The position numbers were made by a program, and so were the translations under genes. Under the pieces are notes generated by a model that was not told the DNA's origin, did not search any database, and saw only the letters and a list, made by a program, of their open reading frames with translations. Positions 48,891 to 58,075 of a DNA stretch of 64,000 bases are shown in pieces. Numbering within the stretch: the stretch's first letter is position 1; the number at the start of each line of letters is the position of its first letter. The stretch comes from JACCZX01 sp963801035 (GTDB taxonomy: Bacteria > Pseudomonadota > Gammaproteobacteria > Burkholderiales > Burkholderiaceae_F), in contig CAWDDF010000011.1 of NCBI GenBank assembly GCA_963801035.1, forward strand, positions 1 through 64,000, given 5' to 3'.

Positions 48891-51610
48891 CTAGAAGAAC
48901 TTGTATGAAGCGCGCGCCATGAACGTACGGCCGCGCGGATCGGTGAAGCGGGGGTCATAGCCGCGTTGGAACGTGTTCACTTGATTGCTGAATGGCGGAT
49001 CTCTATCGAACAGATTCTTGATACCGGCGGTCAGCGTCAGGCCCTTGTAACCCTGCCAGGTACCGAACAAATCAAAGATCGAGTAGCTATCGACTTCGTT
49101 GGCGGGATCCTGGTCGGTGTACCCAGACTTGTACCTGTTCACAAAAGCGGCGCTCCACGGACCGTGCGTGTAATTGAGGGCGATCGTATGCTGCCACCGG
49201 AAGACCGGCCCATTGTCTTGCGTAAATGCCGACATTTTGAATGTACGGATCATCTTTCGCACGCTGGTATTCGTACTTCGTGACATAGGTGCCGTCCATC
49301 GTCACGCCGAATCTGCCGTACGGCGTTGGCGCAAACCGGAACTGCAGATTGATGTCAATGCCGTTGGTGTTCAGATTTCCCAGATTCTCGGTTGTCCCAT
49401 CGATAAAGGCGATCGGATCGAAGGTCGGGAAGTTCAGGCAGACGTCGATGGCGTCCCGCTGCGCCTGTGTGGCTTGACTGCAGCGAGTGAACTTATTCGC
49501 GTATCTGACCGGGTCTTCGAAAATGGCTTGCTCGGGCAGAGGAAGGATCTGGTTTTCTATCCTGATCCACCAAAAGTCCATCCCAAACGTGAACCATTGA
49601 GCGGGTTCGACCACGAAGCCGAACTGCCACGATTTGGATTCCTCCGGCTGCAGTGAGTCAGGTGAAAGTCCGATCGAAACGGGGCCGCCCTGCCGCTGTT
49701 GCACCTGCTGGCCGCAGACGGCGCCGTCGGTGGCGGGGGGTATTGCGGTGCCTCCCGGGCAAAGTAGCGGATCGTCGTAATTGTCAGACGTGAACGTCAA
49801 AGACGTTGGCGCGAAAATCTCATACAACGTCGGCGCCCGGAAGCCGGTGCTATACGAGGCCCGCAGCAGCAGCTCTGGCATCGGCTGAAAGCGAAGTGCA
49901 AACTTCGGGTTGGTCGTGCTGCCAACGTCGCTGTAATCGTCATAGCGTAGAGCGATCGTCGCGTCCAGGTTCTTGATGATCGGGATGGCGAGTTCGGCGT
50001 ATACAGCCGTCACGTTGCGGTCGCCACTGACGTCGCTATCGGGATCGACACCGATGCTGGGTACCTCTCGAGTGATCTCCTCGGCGACATAGGTGTATTT
50101 CTCTTTACGGTACTCAGCGCCAAGAGCCAACGAGAGCGGACCGGCAGGTAACTGAAAAATGTCCTTCGTTACCCGCCCGTCGATGAAGTCGACGTCGCCC
50201 TTCGCGCTAATCGTCTGCGCCTTCACGACTGCCGCATCAATTGCGGCCTGATCGGCTGCGGTCTGCGGGCCGAAGGGATTGATCAGGCCGGCATACAGCG
50301 ACGCCTGAATTAAGTCGTCGCGGGTGTAGCCACCAGTGACCGAATCAGTCGTCTCGTTCTTCGAGTTGCCAAACCCGGCGCGGTAATCCCAGCCTGCCAC
50401 GCCGCCCTGAAAGTCAATCAGCCAACGCTTGTTCTCGCCTTCTGTCTCGCCAGCGCGCTTCCCGGCGGGCACTTGTCGCCAGTTGGCAACGCCACCTGGG
50501 ACGTGGGTCCCGGAAGCGTCCTCGACCATGTGTCGTCGGCGCGCCTGCCGGGAAGTGCGGATGCGTCGCCAGGATCAAATGACTCGACGGGGCCGCCGCG
50601 AAGGCAGAGGGAACAGTGTTCTTCGCATACACATACTCGGCCGAGACCTGATGATCCTGTCCCAGCTTCAGCGTGCCTCGCAGCAAGCCGGTTGTCTGCT
50701 CGTTTTCCGGAATGATGTCGGTTTCGCGGGAGAAGTCGTAGCGGCACGATCCAAACGCCGTGCCGGCGGCGTTTGAAACGGGCACTGAGCTCGGTGGTGC
50801 GCACCCCGGTCCCGACGGCTCGAAGCCGTTCAAGTCGCCCGGGAACGAGGTGCCGCTGGTGCCGGCGAGGATGGCAGCGCGGGTGGTTCCCAAAATGCCG
50901 CTATCCGCGAATTCCCGCTCACTAGCCAGAAGCACCTTTTGCTTGCGATAGTCAATTGAGCCCATGATGTTGAAGCGATCCTTATCGAGGTTTCCCCACC
51001 CGGCTAAAGCCGTGAAGCGGTGTTCGTCGCCGCCGCCCGATTCCTGCGGCCACTGACCTTCGGCGGCCAACTCGATCCCGGTGTAGTCACGTCGCAGGAT
51101 GAAGTTGATGACGCCACCAATGGCGTCCGTGCCGTAGAGGGCGGACGCGCCGTCCCGCAATACCTCGATGCGGTCGATCGAGGCCAGCGGAATCGCACTC
51201 AGGTCCACCCCGCCTTCATAGCCCGAGATCGGACTGTTGGACAAGCGGCGGCCATTCAGCAGCACCAGCGTCTTGTTGGCGGACGACTGTATGCCCAGAC
51301 CGCGCAGATCGGCGAACGAACCGCCACCTGTCGACGCTCCGATGCTCCGACTCACGCCAGTTTCAGACTGGTTGGCAGAAATGGTTTTGATCGCCTGTTC
51401 GGCGGTCGTAATGCCCTGCCGAATCAGCTCTTCTGATCGAATGACGGTGACCGGAAGTGCGGTTTCCGCATCGGCCCGACGCAGCGCTGAGCCTGTGATC
51501 TCGACTCGGTCAAGCGCTTGCGTCTGCGCCACGACAGTTGGAGTCAAGCTGGCCAATCCCGCGCCGAACGCAGCGCCAATCGCGATGCTAAGTCGCGTAC
51601 GTTTCAACAT
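48891..51610 (-). CDS. TonB-dependent outer membrane receptor, two frameshifts
   Basis: A ligand-gated beta-barrel of about 905 residues. Signal peptide ending VVAQTQA, then a TonB-box-like DRVEITGSALRR and the plug with DLRGLGIQSSANKTLVLLNGRRL and IDRIEVLRDGASALYGTDAIGGV. Barrel strands include DATIALRYDDYSDVGSTTNP and RASYSTGFRAPTLYEIF. The C-terminus is the usual aromatic RASYKFF. Indels near 50520 and 49230. The class (oligomer or peptide/polysaccharide receptor) cannot be settled; no siderophore genes are nearby. It is downstream of the TPR-hydroxylase gene and convergent with the TonB operon. Confidence 0.92.
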
Positions 51611-51900
51611 GTTTGTCCCCCAAAGAGAAGTTGCCCGATTCGATTCGCGTTGCCCTCGGCTACGCGCCGTTTCTGGTACCGCGCAAGCGTACTCACGGTC
51701 ATGCGAGCGTCACACTGTTTTGCGATCAAAGCGCGTACGTGATGATGGGTTTGTCTCATTCGGCCAACAACTTCGTATTGGCGCAATTCCAACCAGGCTC
51801 GCGCTGTACCGCGACGCTGAGTTTCGTTCGTTCCAACATTTCGATCGCCCCCGACGAATGATGAATTGGCGCTCGCCTGGTTTGCAGATCTCGAGCGGCG

Positions 51901-51932
51901 CAAAATAAAACCCGCGTCATGGACACGGGTTT
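51901..51932 (-). terminator. Intrinsic terminator, minus strand
   Basis: On the minus strand AAACCCGTG (51924-51932) pairs with CGCGGGTTT (51908-51916; one C-A mismatch) around a 7-nt loop and is followed by TTTTATTTTG. It would end the hydroxylase transcript before the receptor gene. Confidence 0.7.
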
Positions 51933-52089
51933 CGATCGGCAACTCGTTAACTGCCAACACTCAGGCGTGCGAACGGGGCGATTCTCAACGTCGAGTCACG
52001 TGAATGCAACAAAGTGCAATGCGGTGTTGAGTCGCATGTTGTATCGAACACACACGCCACCTGCCGAGGGCATCGGCGCGAAATCTATT

Positions 52090-52103
52090 GCATTGCGCAA
52101 TGC
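52090..52103. other. Perfect 14-bp palindrome, possible operator
   Basis: GCATTGCGCAATGC reads the same on both strands. It lies about 85 bp beyond the hydroxylase stop and about 480 bp upstream of the receptor start. No neighbouring regulator gene; a binding role is speculation. Confidence 0.3.
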
Positions 52104-52188
52104 GCGCTGGGTTAGGGTTTTCCGCGCTGGTTATTGCGCGACTTGTATCGCGCGAACTTGTGGCGAAGGCGCGAAGTGACCGTAGGCT

Positions 52189-53602
52189 TCAGTTCTCAAT
52201 CGCGTCGATGGCCTCGACGACATGGCGCACCGCCTCCTTTTCCGCCACCGTCAGGTGTGGGTTCCAGCAGTCCATCAACAGAATCAAGCGCGGCTCGTCG
52301 GAGCGATTCCACGCCTCGTGTTCATAGGTGTCGTCGAAGAGGATCGGTTCGCCCTCGCGCCAGCGGTGCTCGACCCCACCCGCGTTGAGCGCGCAGTCGG
52401 GCGGAACGACGAGTGGCAGGTGGAACACGAGCCGCGTGTTCGTCACGCCGTAGTGAGGCAGGATCGATGACTGCGGGCGGATCACCGAGAAGCAGATCTC
52501 GGGCGCCTGGCGCGCCACCCGGCATAGCTCGATCGACTCAAGCAGCGCGCTGGTGCGCGGGCAGCGCTCGTGGTTGGCGTCGTAGCGGACACCGTGCCGG
52601 TAGAAGAAGAACGCGTCCCAGGCTGGGTTCGCTGCCGCGCCGCCAATGGACTTCGGTGCCCTCTGGCCCGGCTTGAGGCCGAGGAAGCTGACGAAGTCGC
52701 GATCCTCGCGCAGCAGTTCTGCGGCTTCGTCGCGGATATCCTGCCATGCGTCGCGCAATGTCGCCGCCCATGGTTGCAGCATCGGGTCGTGGTAGGGCCC
52801 CGGCGGCAGATCGGGGAACCAGAAGAATTTCGGACGCTGGCGCGCGTCGTGCGGGCGCGCGTCCCAGTCGCCGAGATAGCCGGTCAGTGCGCGTTCGAAG
52901 CGGCGGAGCGATTCCGCACCGTGTTGTTCGCGAACTTCAGCGAACGCCGCGAACAGCCGCTCGCGCTTGTCGCGCCGGTAGGCTTCGCTGGCGCGCAGCA
53001 CAGCTTGCTGCCATTCGGGCTCGATCGTCTCCGGGCTCAGCCCGCGCCCCTGGGCGTTCGCTTCGACGATGAGACGGTGGCGAGCGCGCAATGCCGAGTG
53101 TGTGTCGCCCAGCACGTCGCAAATCTCGCCGAGCATCAACCACGCTTCCGGGTAGTGCTGGTGGCGATGGAGCACGGCTTCGAGCGCCGCGCGCGCTGCC
53201 GCCGGATCGCCGCGCGCGCACTCCAGGCGCGCGACCGCGAAGCCCAGTTTGCCGTCGGAGTCATCGGCCTGCGCGGCTCGCAACAATTGCAGGGCGCCAT
53301 CGAGGTCCCCCCGCTCGAGCATGTAGTCAGCGACCGCCAACCGTGCCGGCGTGCAGTCGCTATGCTCGGCGAGCACGCTGCGTAGCAGCAGCTCTGCATG
53401 CAGCACCTCGCTGCGCATTGCATGTTCTTTGGCGCGCGCCAATCGTGGATCGCTAGCCCACGCTGCCTGTCGGTTGGTCGAGTCCATTCCGCCCGACTGC
53501 TCAGCAGCGCGTGAGTTCAGCTCGCTCGTCGAAGCTTGTGTTGCCATGTGTCGCCGGCAGCGTTGCCGGGGGCGCGATTGATTTCTTGGTGTTGCTCGGC
53601 AT
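52189..53602 (-). CDS. TPR protein with C-terminal aspartyl/asparaginyl beta-hydroxylase domain
   Basis: About 452 residues or slightly more. The N-terminal half has TPR-like helix pairs (LAVADYMLERGDLDGALQLL, ALEAVLHRHQHYPEAWLMLG). The C-terminal 200 residues match the AspH 2-oxoglutarate/Fe(II) dioxygenase fold: LPHYGVTNTRLVFHLPLVVP with the first His, EGEPILFDDTYEHEAWNRSD with the second His, and RLILLMDCWNPHL. An in-frame ATG at 53547 lacks a ribosome-binding site. The ATG at 53602 follows GAGAGGAGCTGG and would fit with one indel, so I extend the gene to it. Confidence 0.85.
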
Positions 53603-53694
53603 CCAGCTCCTCTCGATTCAATATGTTATGCCTCACACACAAACCCCGGACGAGCCCATTGTTATAGCCGTCGCCTTCAAACCGGTGTAAGGAT

Positions 53695-54567
53695 CTAGGC
53701 GGCGCGGCGCAAGGAGCGCACATGGGGCACGGCTGATAGCAGCGCTTGCGTGTAAGCATGCTTCGAATGCCGCAACACTTGATCCGCGGTGCCCGACTCC
53801 ACGATCTTTCCGTCTTTCATGACCGCGATGTCGTGAGCCAGATATTCAACGACCCCAAAGTTGTGAGTGATAAAGAGATACGCAACACCTAATTCATCCT
53901 GAAGCTGCCGCAGCAAATTCAGAATTTGAGCTTGCACCGAGACGTCGAGCGCGGATGTCGGCTCATCGCAGACAATCAGCCTTGGCTCGACTGCGAGGGC
54001 GCGAGCGATCGCCAGGCGCTGCCTCTGTCCGCCTGAAAACTCATGCGGGTATCGCTCCGTGGAGTCGGCGCGCAAGCCGACCTTTTCCAACAGGCCGGTG
54101 ATGAGCAAGCGTCGCTGCGCGGCGTCGACGGTGGGTCGCAGTGCGACGATGCCTTCTTCGAGGATCTCCGAGACACGCATGCGTGGATTCAGCGACGAAA
54201 AAGGGTCCTGAAAGATGATTTGCATCTTCCGCCGTGCCAGGTGCAGCGCGTCACCCTCGAGATGATTGAGCGACTGACCGTCTAACCTGGCTTCGCCTTC
54301 GATGCGCGCGCTGTGGCGAAGAAGCTGTAACAACGCTTTTCCGGTCGTCGTCTTTCCGCAGCCCGACTCGCCAACCAACGCCAGCGTACGACCGGCGGCA
54401 AGGTCGAACGAAATGCCATCGACCGCCTTGATGTAGCCAATCGTGCGCTTCAACAACCCATGGCGAATCGGAAAGTACACGCGATAGTCGCGGACCTGCA
54501 GCAGCGGTGTATCCGATGCTGCGGTCGGCGGACTGCGAACGGCCTGTTCATCGACCGGCAACTGCAA
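53695..54567 (-). CDS. oppF: Peptide ABC transporter ATPase (OppF/DppF type)
   Basis: Second ATPase of the importer, 290 residues, intact. LLQVRDYRVYFPIRHGLLKR is the usual start; Walker A LVGESGCGKTTTGKALL, Q-loop IIFQDPFSSLNPRM, signature HEFSGGQRQRLAIARAL, Walker B LIVCDEPTSALDVSVQ and H-loop LFITHNFGVV are all present. The start is a TTG at 54567 overlapping the oppD end. The C-terminal oligopeptide-binding extension is short. Last gene of the operon. Confidence 0.92.
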   Translation of the reverse strand: MQLPVDEQAVRSPPTAASDTPLLQVRDYRVYFPIRHGLLKRTIGYIKAVDGISFDLAAGRTLALVGESGCGKTTTGKALLQLLRHSARIEGEARLDGQSLNHLEGDALHLARRKMQIIFQDPFSSLNPRMRVSEILEEGIVALRPTVDAAQRRLLITGLLEKVGLRADSTERYPHEFSGGQRQRLAIARALAVEPRLIVCDEPTSALDVSVQAQILNLLRQLQDELGVAYLFITHNFGVVEYLAHDIAVMKDGKIVESGTADQVLRHSKHAYTQALLSAVPHVRSLRRAA

Positions 54568-55651
54568 CGCGGTTTCGTGTTCTCAAAAGCGCGGCGTCGG
54601 GCGTTACCCCGCTCTTATATAGAACGCAGCGAACCTGATGTTCCGCCACCGGCTCGAAGAGCGGCGGGGGCGCTGCAACACATTCGGCATGCGCCCAAGG
54701 GCAGCGGTCCGCGAAGCGGCAACCGGTGAACACCTGGTTCAGCGGCGGCACCTTTCCCGGAATCGCGGCCAATCTTGCTCCACGCTTCTCGGTGTTGGGT
54801 AAAGCTGCCAGCAGCAATTGCGCGTACGGATGCAGTGGCCTGGCAAAGAACTCCTGCGTCTCTGCAACCTCGACGATCTGGCCGGCGTACATCAGCGCAA
54901 TCCGATGCGCGACCTCGCTGACGATGCCCAGATCGTGCGTGATCAACAGCATCGCCATCCCCTGCGCCTTCTGCAGCTCGACGAGCAATTCAAGAATCTG
55001 CTTCTGGATCGTGACGTCGAGCGCAGTCGTGGGCTCGTCCGCGATCAGTACGTCAGGCTCGGCTGCGAGCGCGATGGCGATCATCACGCGCTGCTTTTGC
55101 CCTCCGGAGAGTTCGAACGGATAACTGTCGATGCGGCGCTCTGGCTGGGGCAAGCCCACACGCTGCAGCCATTGAAGTGCCCTCGCACGCGACGCTGCGC
55201 CCTTCAGCGCAGTGTGGCGCTCAATGACTTCGACGATCTGGTCGCCGACACGCAGTACCGGATTCAAGCTCGTCGCCGGCTCTTGAAAGATGATGCTGAT
55301 GCGGCGACCGCGCACATCGCGCATGCGTGCCTCGGGCAGCATCGTGACCTCGGTACCGGCCAGATTGATCCGTCCCGCGTCCACTCTGCCGTTGTCGGGC
55401 AATAACCGCAGAATCGAGAGCGCCGTCATCGATTTGCCGCACCCCGACTCGCCGACCAGCGCAAAAGTTTCGCCGCGCTCGATTGTTAGCGATAGTGCAT
55501 CGACCGCGCGCACGAGGCCCGAGTCGGTGTCGAGTACGGTGCCAAGATCTTCGACGGCTAGTGCCGCGCCAGTCAGCGGCCCTGTCGCGCCGCGCGCGGT
55601 TCCACCCGAGGGAGTGCCACGTTCGACAGTCCGATTCGCCGCGACGCTCAC
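54548..55651 (-). CDS. oppD: Peptide ABC transporter ATPase (OppD/DppD type)
   Basis: First ATPase, about 367 residues. Walker A LVGESGCGKSMTALSIL, Q-loop IIFQEPATSLNPVL, signature PFELSGGQKQRVMIAIAL, Walker B VLIADEPTTALDVTIQ. The C-terminal oligopeptide domain has the four-cysteine pattern of OppD (FTGCRFADRCPWAHAEC and VRCVLY), which binds an iron-sulfur cluster or zinc in relatives. GTG at 55651 overlaps the oppC stop. OppD and OppF are separate genes, not a fused YejF. Confidence 0.93.
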   Translation of the reverse strand: MSVAANRTVERGTPSGGTARGATGPLTGAALAVEDLGTVLDTDSGLVRAVDALSLTIERGETFALVGESGCGKSMTALSILRLLPDNGRVDAGRINLAGTEVTMLPEARMRDVRGRRISIIFQEPATSLNPVLRVGDQIVEVIERHTALKGAASRARALQWLQRVGLPQPERRIDSYPFELSGGQKQRVMIAIALAAEPDVLIADEPTTALDVTIQKQILELLVELQKAQGMAMLLITHDLGIVSEVAHRIALMYAGQIVEVAETQEFFARPLHPYAQLLLAALPNTEKRGARLAAIPGKVPPLNQVFTGCRFADRCPWAHAECVAAPPPLFEPVAEHQVRCVLYKSGVTPDAALLRTRNRVAVAGR

Positions 55652-57096
55652 GCCGCTTCCTTCAACAAGCGTCGCGGTCGAAAGACCCTTGCACGAGGAT
55701 CGAAAGCTTCGCGGACGGCGTCGGCGAACAGGTTCGCCGCGAGCACGAGTGCCAGCATGAACGTGAACGCCGTCGCCAGGTTCCACCACACGACCGGATC
55801 ACGCGACATCTCGCTGCGCGCGAGGTTGATCATCGAGCCGAACGAAGATGAGTTCGGATCAACACCCACGCCGACGTACGACAGCACCGCCTCGTACAGC
55901 ACCAGTGCCGAGAAATCGAGTACAGCGACGATCAGCACCAGGTGCATCACATTAGGCAGCACATGGCGCGCCATCACACGCCATTTGCTTACTCCAAAGG
56001 CGTGCGCGGCCTGAACGTAGTCGAGCTCCGCGATCTTTAACGTTTCCGCGCGCAGCAATCGGCAGAGCGTTGCCCAGCCGGTAACACCGAGAATCAGACA
56101 CAGCAGAAACAAACGAAATTCGGCGCGCTCGACGCCGGTCGCGAAACTATCGGCGTTCTGATCGATGTAAACATTGATCAGCAGTACGAATGCCGCGACA
56201 AGCAGGATTGGCGGAATCGACGACAGGACCGTATAGAAGTACTGGATGCCGTCGTCCACCCATCCCTTGAAGTAGCCGGCAAGAATGCCGAGCACGATCG
56301 CAAGCGGTAGCGTCGCAATCGTTGCCAGCGAGCCGATCACGACCGCGGTGCGAATGCTTTTCAACGCCTGATACAAAACATCGTTGCCGGTGCGGTCGGT
56401 GCCGAATGGGTGGTAATAGGGCCAAACCGCCGCCAGCCAGCCGATGATCATCGTCATCACGATTACCGTGATCAGCATTGGCCGCCATGGGACCTCCGTT
56501 CGACCGCGCGCAATCTGCAATAGCGCATTGCGCATGCCGCCATGTCGCCGGCCCAGCAACGCGGCCGCAGCGCTTGCGATCGCAATGCCCATCAGCAAAC
56601 CGAACAGCACTCCGCGCAAGGAGCGCGCGAACAGGTCCGCGGTCCACTCACTTTCCGGATTCTTCAGGTGGGCACCGCCGAATGCCAGGCGCGGATTGCT
56701 GCGCACTTCCTTGCCGGCAATGACTTGCGTCTCCTTCTGGAACGACCAATACGCGAGCGGTATCGAATACGTTTTCTCGCGTGACTCGATCGCGTGCGAC
56801 ATCAGCCGATCGAAAATCGAAGTCGTGCGGGTGGCGTAAGCAACCTGTGCATTGGCGGCAGCGCCTTCGACCGCAGGTAGTCGTGCACGGAAATGCACAG
56901 AATCCAGTAACGCGATCGCGATGAACACGCCGAGCACCACCGCCGCGCACATCGCCGGCGCGCTGCGCAGCACGTGCGACCAGTTGGCACGTGCGCGTAC
57001 GTTATGGCGCACGCGCCAGATATAGACGACGATGCTCGCCACGACGAGCCATAGCACGAAGTCTGTCCAGAGAAATACGAACTTAGGCAAGCTCAT
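55648..57096 (-). CDS. oppC: Peptide ABC permease OppC type with enlarged N-terminal region
   Basis: 482 residues against about 300 for usual OppC. The added part has a first helix (FVLWLVVASIVVYIW), a second (MCAAVVLGVFIAIALLD), and a periplasmic stretch of roughly 85 residues (YSIPLAYWSFQKETQV, LAFGGAHLKNPESEW) before the standard permease core: HPFGTDRTGNDVLYQAL, then the ABC-ATPase-contact loop LDYVQAAHAFGVSKWRVMARHVLPN (EAA-type). This resembles the YejE type. Intact frame, 1 bp after the oppB stop. Confidence 0.9.
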   Translation of the reverse strand: MSLPKFVFLWTDFVLWLVVASIVVYIWRVRHNVRARANWSHVLRSAPAMCAAVVLGVFIAIALLDSVHFRARLPAVEGAAANAQVAYATRTTSIFDRLMSHAIESREKTYSIPLAYWSFQKETQVIAGKEVRSNPRLAFGGAHLKNPESEWTADLFARSLRGVLFGLLMGIAIASAAAALLGRRHGGMRNALLQIARGRTEVPWRPMLITVIVMTMIIGWLAAVWPYYHPFGTDRTGNDVLYQALKSIRTAVVIGSLATIATLPLAIVLGILAGYFKGWVDDGIQYFYTVLSSIPPILLVAAFVLLINVYIDQNADSFATGVERAEFRLFLLCLILGVTGWATLCRLLRAETLKIAELDYVQAAHAFGVSKWRVMARHVLPNVMHLVLIVAVLDFSALVLYEAVLSYVGVGVDPNSSSFGSMINLARSEMSRDPVVWWNLATAFTFMLALVLAANLFADAVREAFDPRARVFRPRRLLKEAA

Positions 57097-57097
57097 T

Positions 57098-58075
57098 TCA
57101 AGCTAGCCTGACTCTCGGGTCGACGAATGTGTACGCAATGTCGGTGGCGAGATACGCGAGGATGTACAACAACGATCCCAGGAACACCATAACGTGGACG
57201 ATCGCAAAGTCCTGGCCGCCGATCGCTTCGATCACATACGTGCCTAAGCCCGGAATACCGAAGAACGACTCAAAGACGATCGACCCAAGAAATGCGTAGG
57301 GCAACAGCGCGCTGACGTGCGTCAGCACCGGCAACCACGTATTGCGCAGCACATGACGGAACAGGACGACCGCTTCCGATAATCCCTTCGACCGTGCGGT
57401 GCGAACGTAGTCCTTGTTCGCTTCCTCGAGCAGCATCGCGCGAAATAGCCGCGCTTCCGAACCAAGCTGAAAGATGATGCCGACGATGATCGGCAGCGCA
57501 AGAAACTTGAGCAGAGTGAGTCCCGGCGCGAAGCCGGACAACGGCACGAGCTTTAGCATCTTGCCGAAGAACCACTGCGCCATGATGATGTAAAAGAGAC
57601 TCGAGATCGACATCATCACGACGCACAACACGGTGCCCCAGAAGTCGAGATAGCTGGCGCGGAAGAACACGAGCAGCAACGAGAAGGCGACGCCGGCAAT
57701 GACCGTGAGCAACAGCATCGGCCCTGCGAGCGTCAGGCTCACCATAATCCGGGTGCCGATCTCATGGCGCAGGTCGCGACCGCTGTCAGTGGAGCCGAAG
57801 TCAAGCGTAAAAAGCCGCAGCGATCGGTCGTAGAAAATAGTTTCTGTGATCTTTCCGACGCCCTTTGCTTCGCGGTTGAACCACAATGGTTTGTTGTAGC
57901 CGCGTGCAGCCTTCCATTGCTCGATCGCTTCAGCGGTGACGCGCTTGCCCCCGATATTGAGCCGTGCGATGTTGTCAGGCGAGTTGACGGCGAAAAACAA
58001 CGTGAAAGTCAGCAGATTGACGCCAACCAGAATCAGCACCGCATACAAACAGCGGCGAAGGATGTAAGCGCCCAA
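57098..58075 (-). CDS. oppB: Peptide ABC permease OppB type
   Basis: 325 residues, intact, first permease. YILRRCLYAVLILVGVNLLTFTLFF is the standard N-terminal helix; the central core has LTLAGPMLLLTVIAGVAFSLLL, the EAA-type cytoplasmic loop is KDYVRTARSKGLSEAVVLFRHVLRN, and the end is LATDIAYTFVDPRVRL. It begins one base before the oppA stop, so all five genes are packed together. Confidence 0.93.
   Translation of the reverse strand: MGAYILRRCLYAVLILVGVNLLTFTLFFAVNSPDNIARLNIGGKRVTAEAIEQWKAARGYNKPLWFNREAKGVGKITETIFYDRSLRLFTLDFGSTDSGRDLRHEIGTRIMVSLTLAGPMLLLTVIAGVAFSLLLVFFRASYLDFWGTVLCVVMMSISSLFYIIMAQWFFGKMLKLVPLSGFAPGLTLLKFLALPIIVGIIFQLGSEARLFRAMLLEEANKDYVRTARSKGLSEAVVLFRHVLRNTWLPVLTHVSALLPYAFLGSIVFESFFGIPGLGTYVIEAIGGQDFAIVHVMVFLGSLLYILAYLATDIAYTFVDPRVRLA

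Larger units (their letters stand above)
51611..52188. other. 578-bp intergenic region between receptor and hydroxylase genes
   Basis: No gene I would defend. It holds a minus-strand terminator (51901-51932), a perfect 14-bp palindrome (52090-52103) and about 290 bp of leader before the receptor ATG, with GGGGGAC as its ribosome-binding site. Short open frames on both strands lack a ribosome-binding site and family similarity. Confidence 0.6.

Noticed and set aside
51613..51861. An 82-codon plus-strand frame in the receptor leader
   Set aside because: TTG start without ribosome-binding site, and a sequence with no recognisable signal or domain.
51604..51960. A 118-codon minus-strand frame just before the receptor gene
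   Set aside because: It crosses the terminator hairpin, overlaps the receptor start, has no ribosome-binding site and resembles no family known to me.
53695..55651. A fused double ATPase of the YejF type
   Set aside because: OppD has its own stop at 54548 and oppF a start overlapping it. Two separate proteins explain the sequence, although a missed indel cannot be fully excluded.
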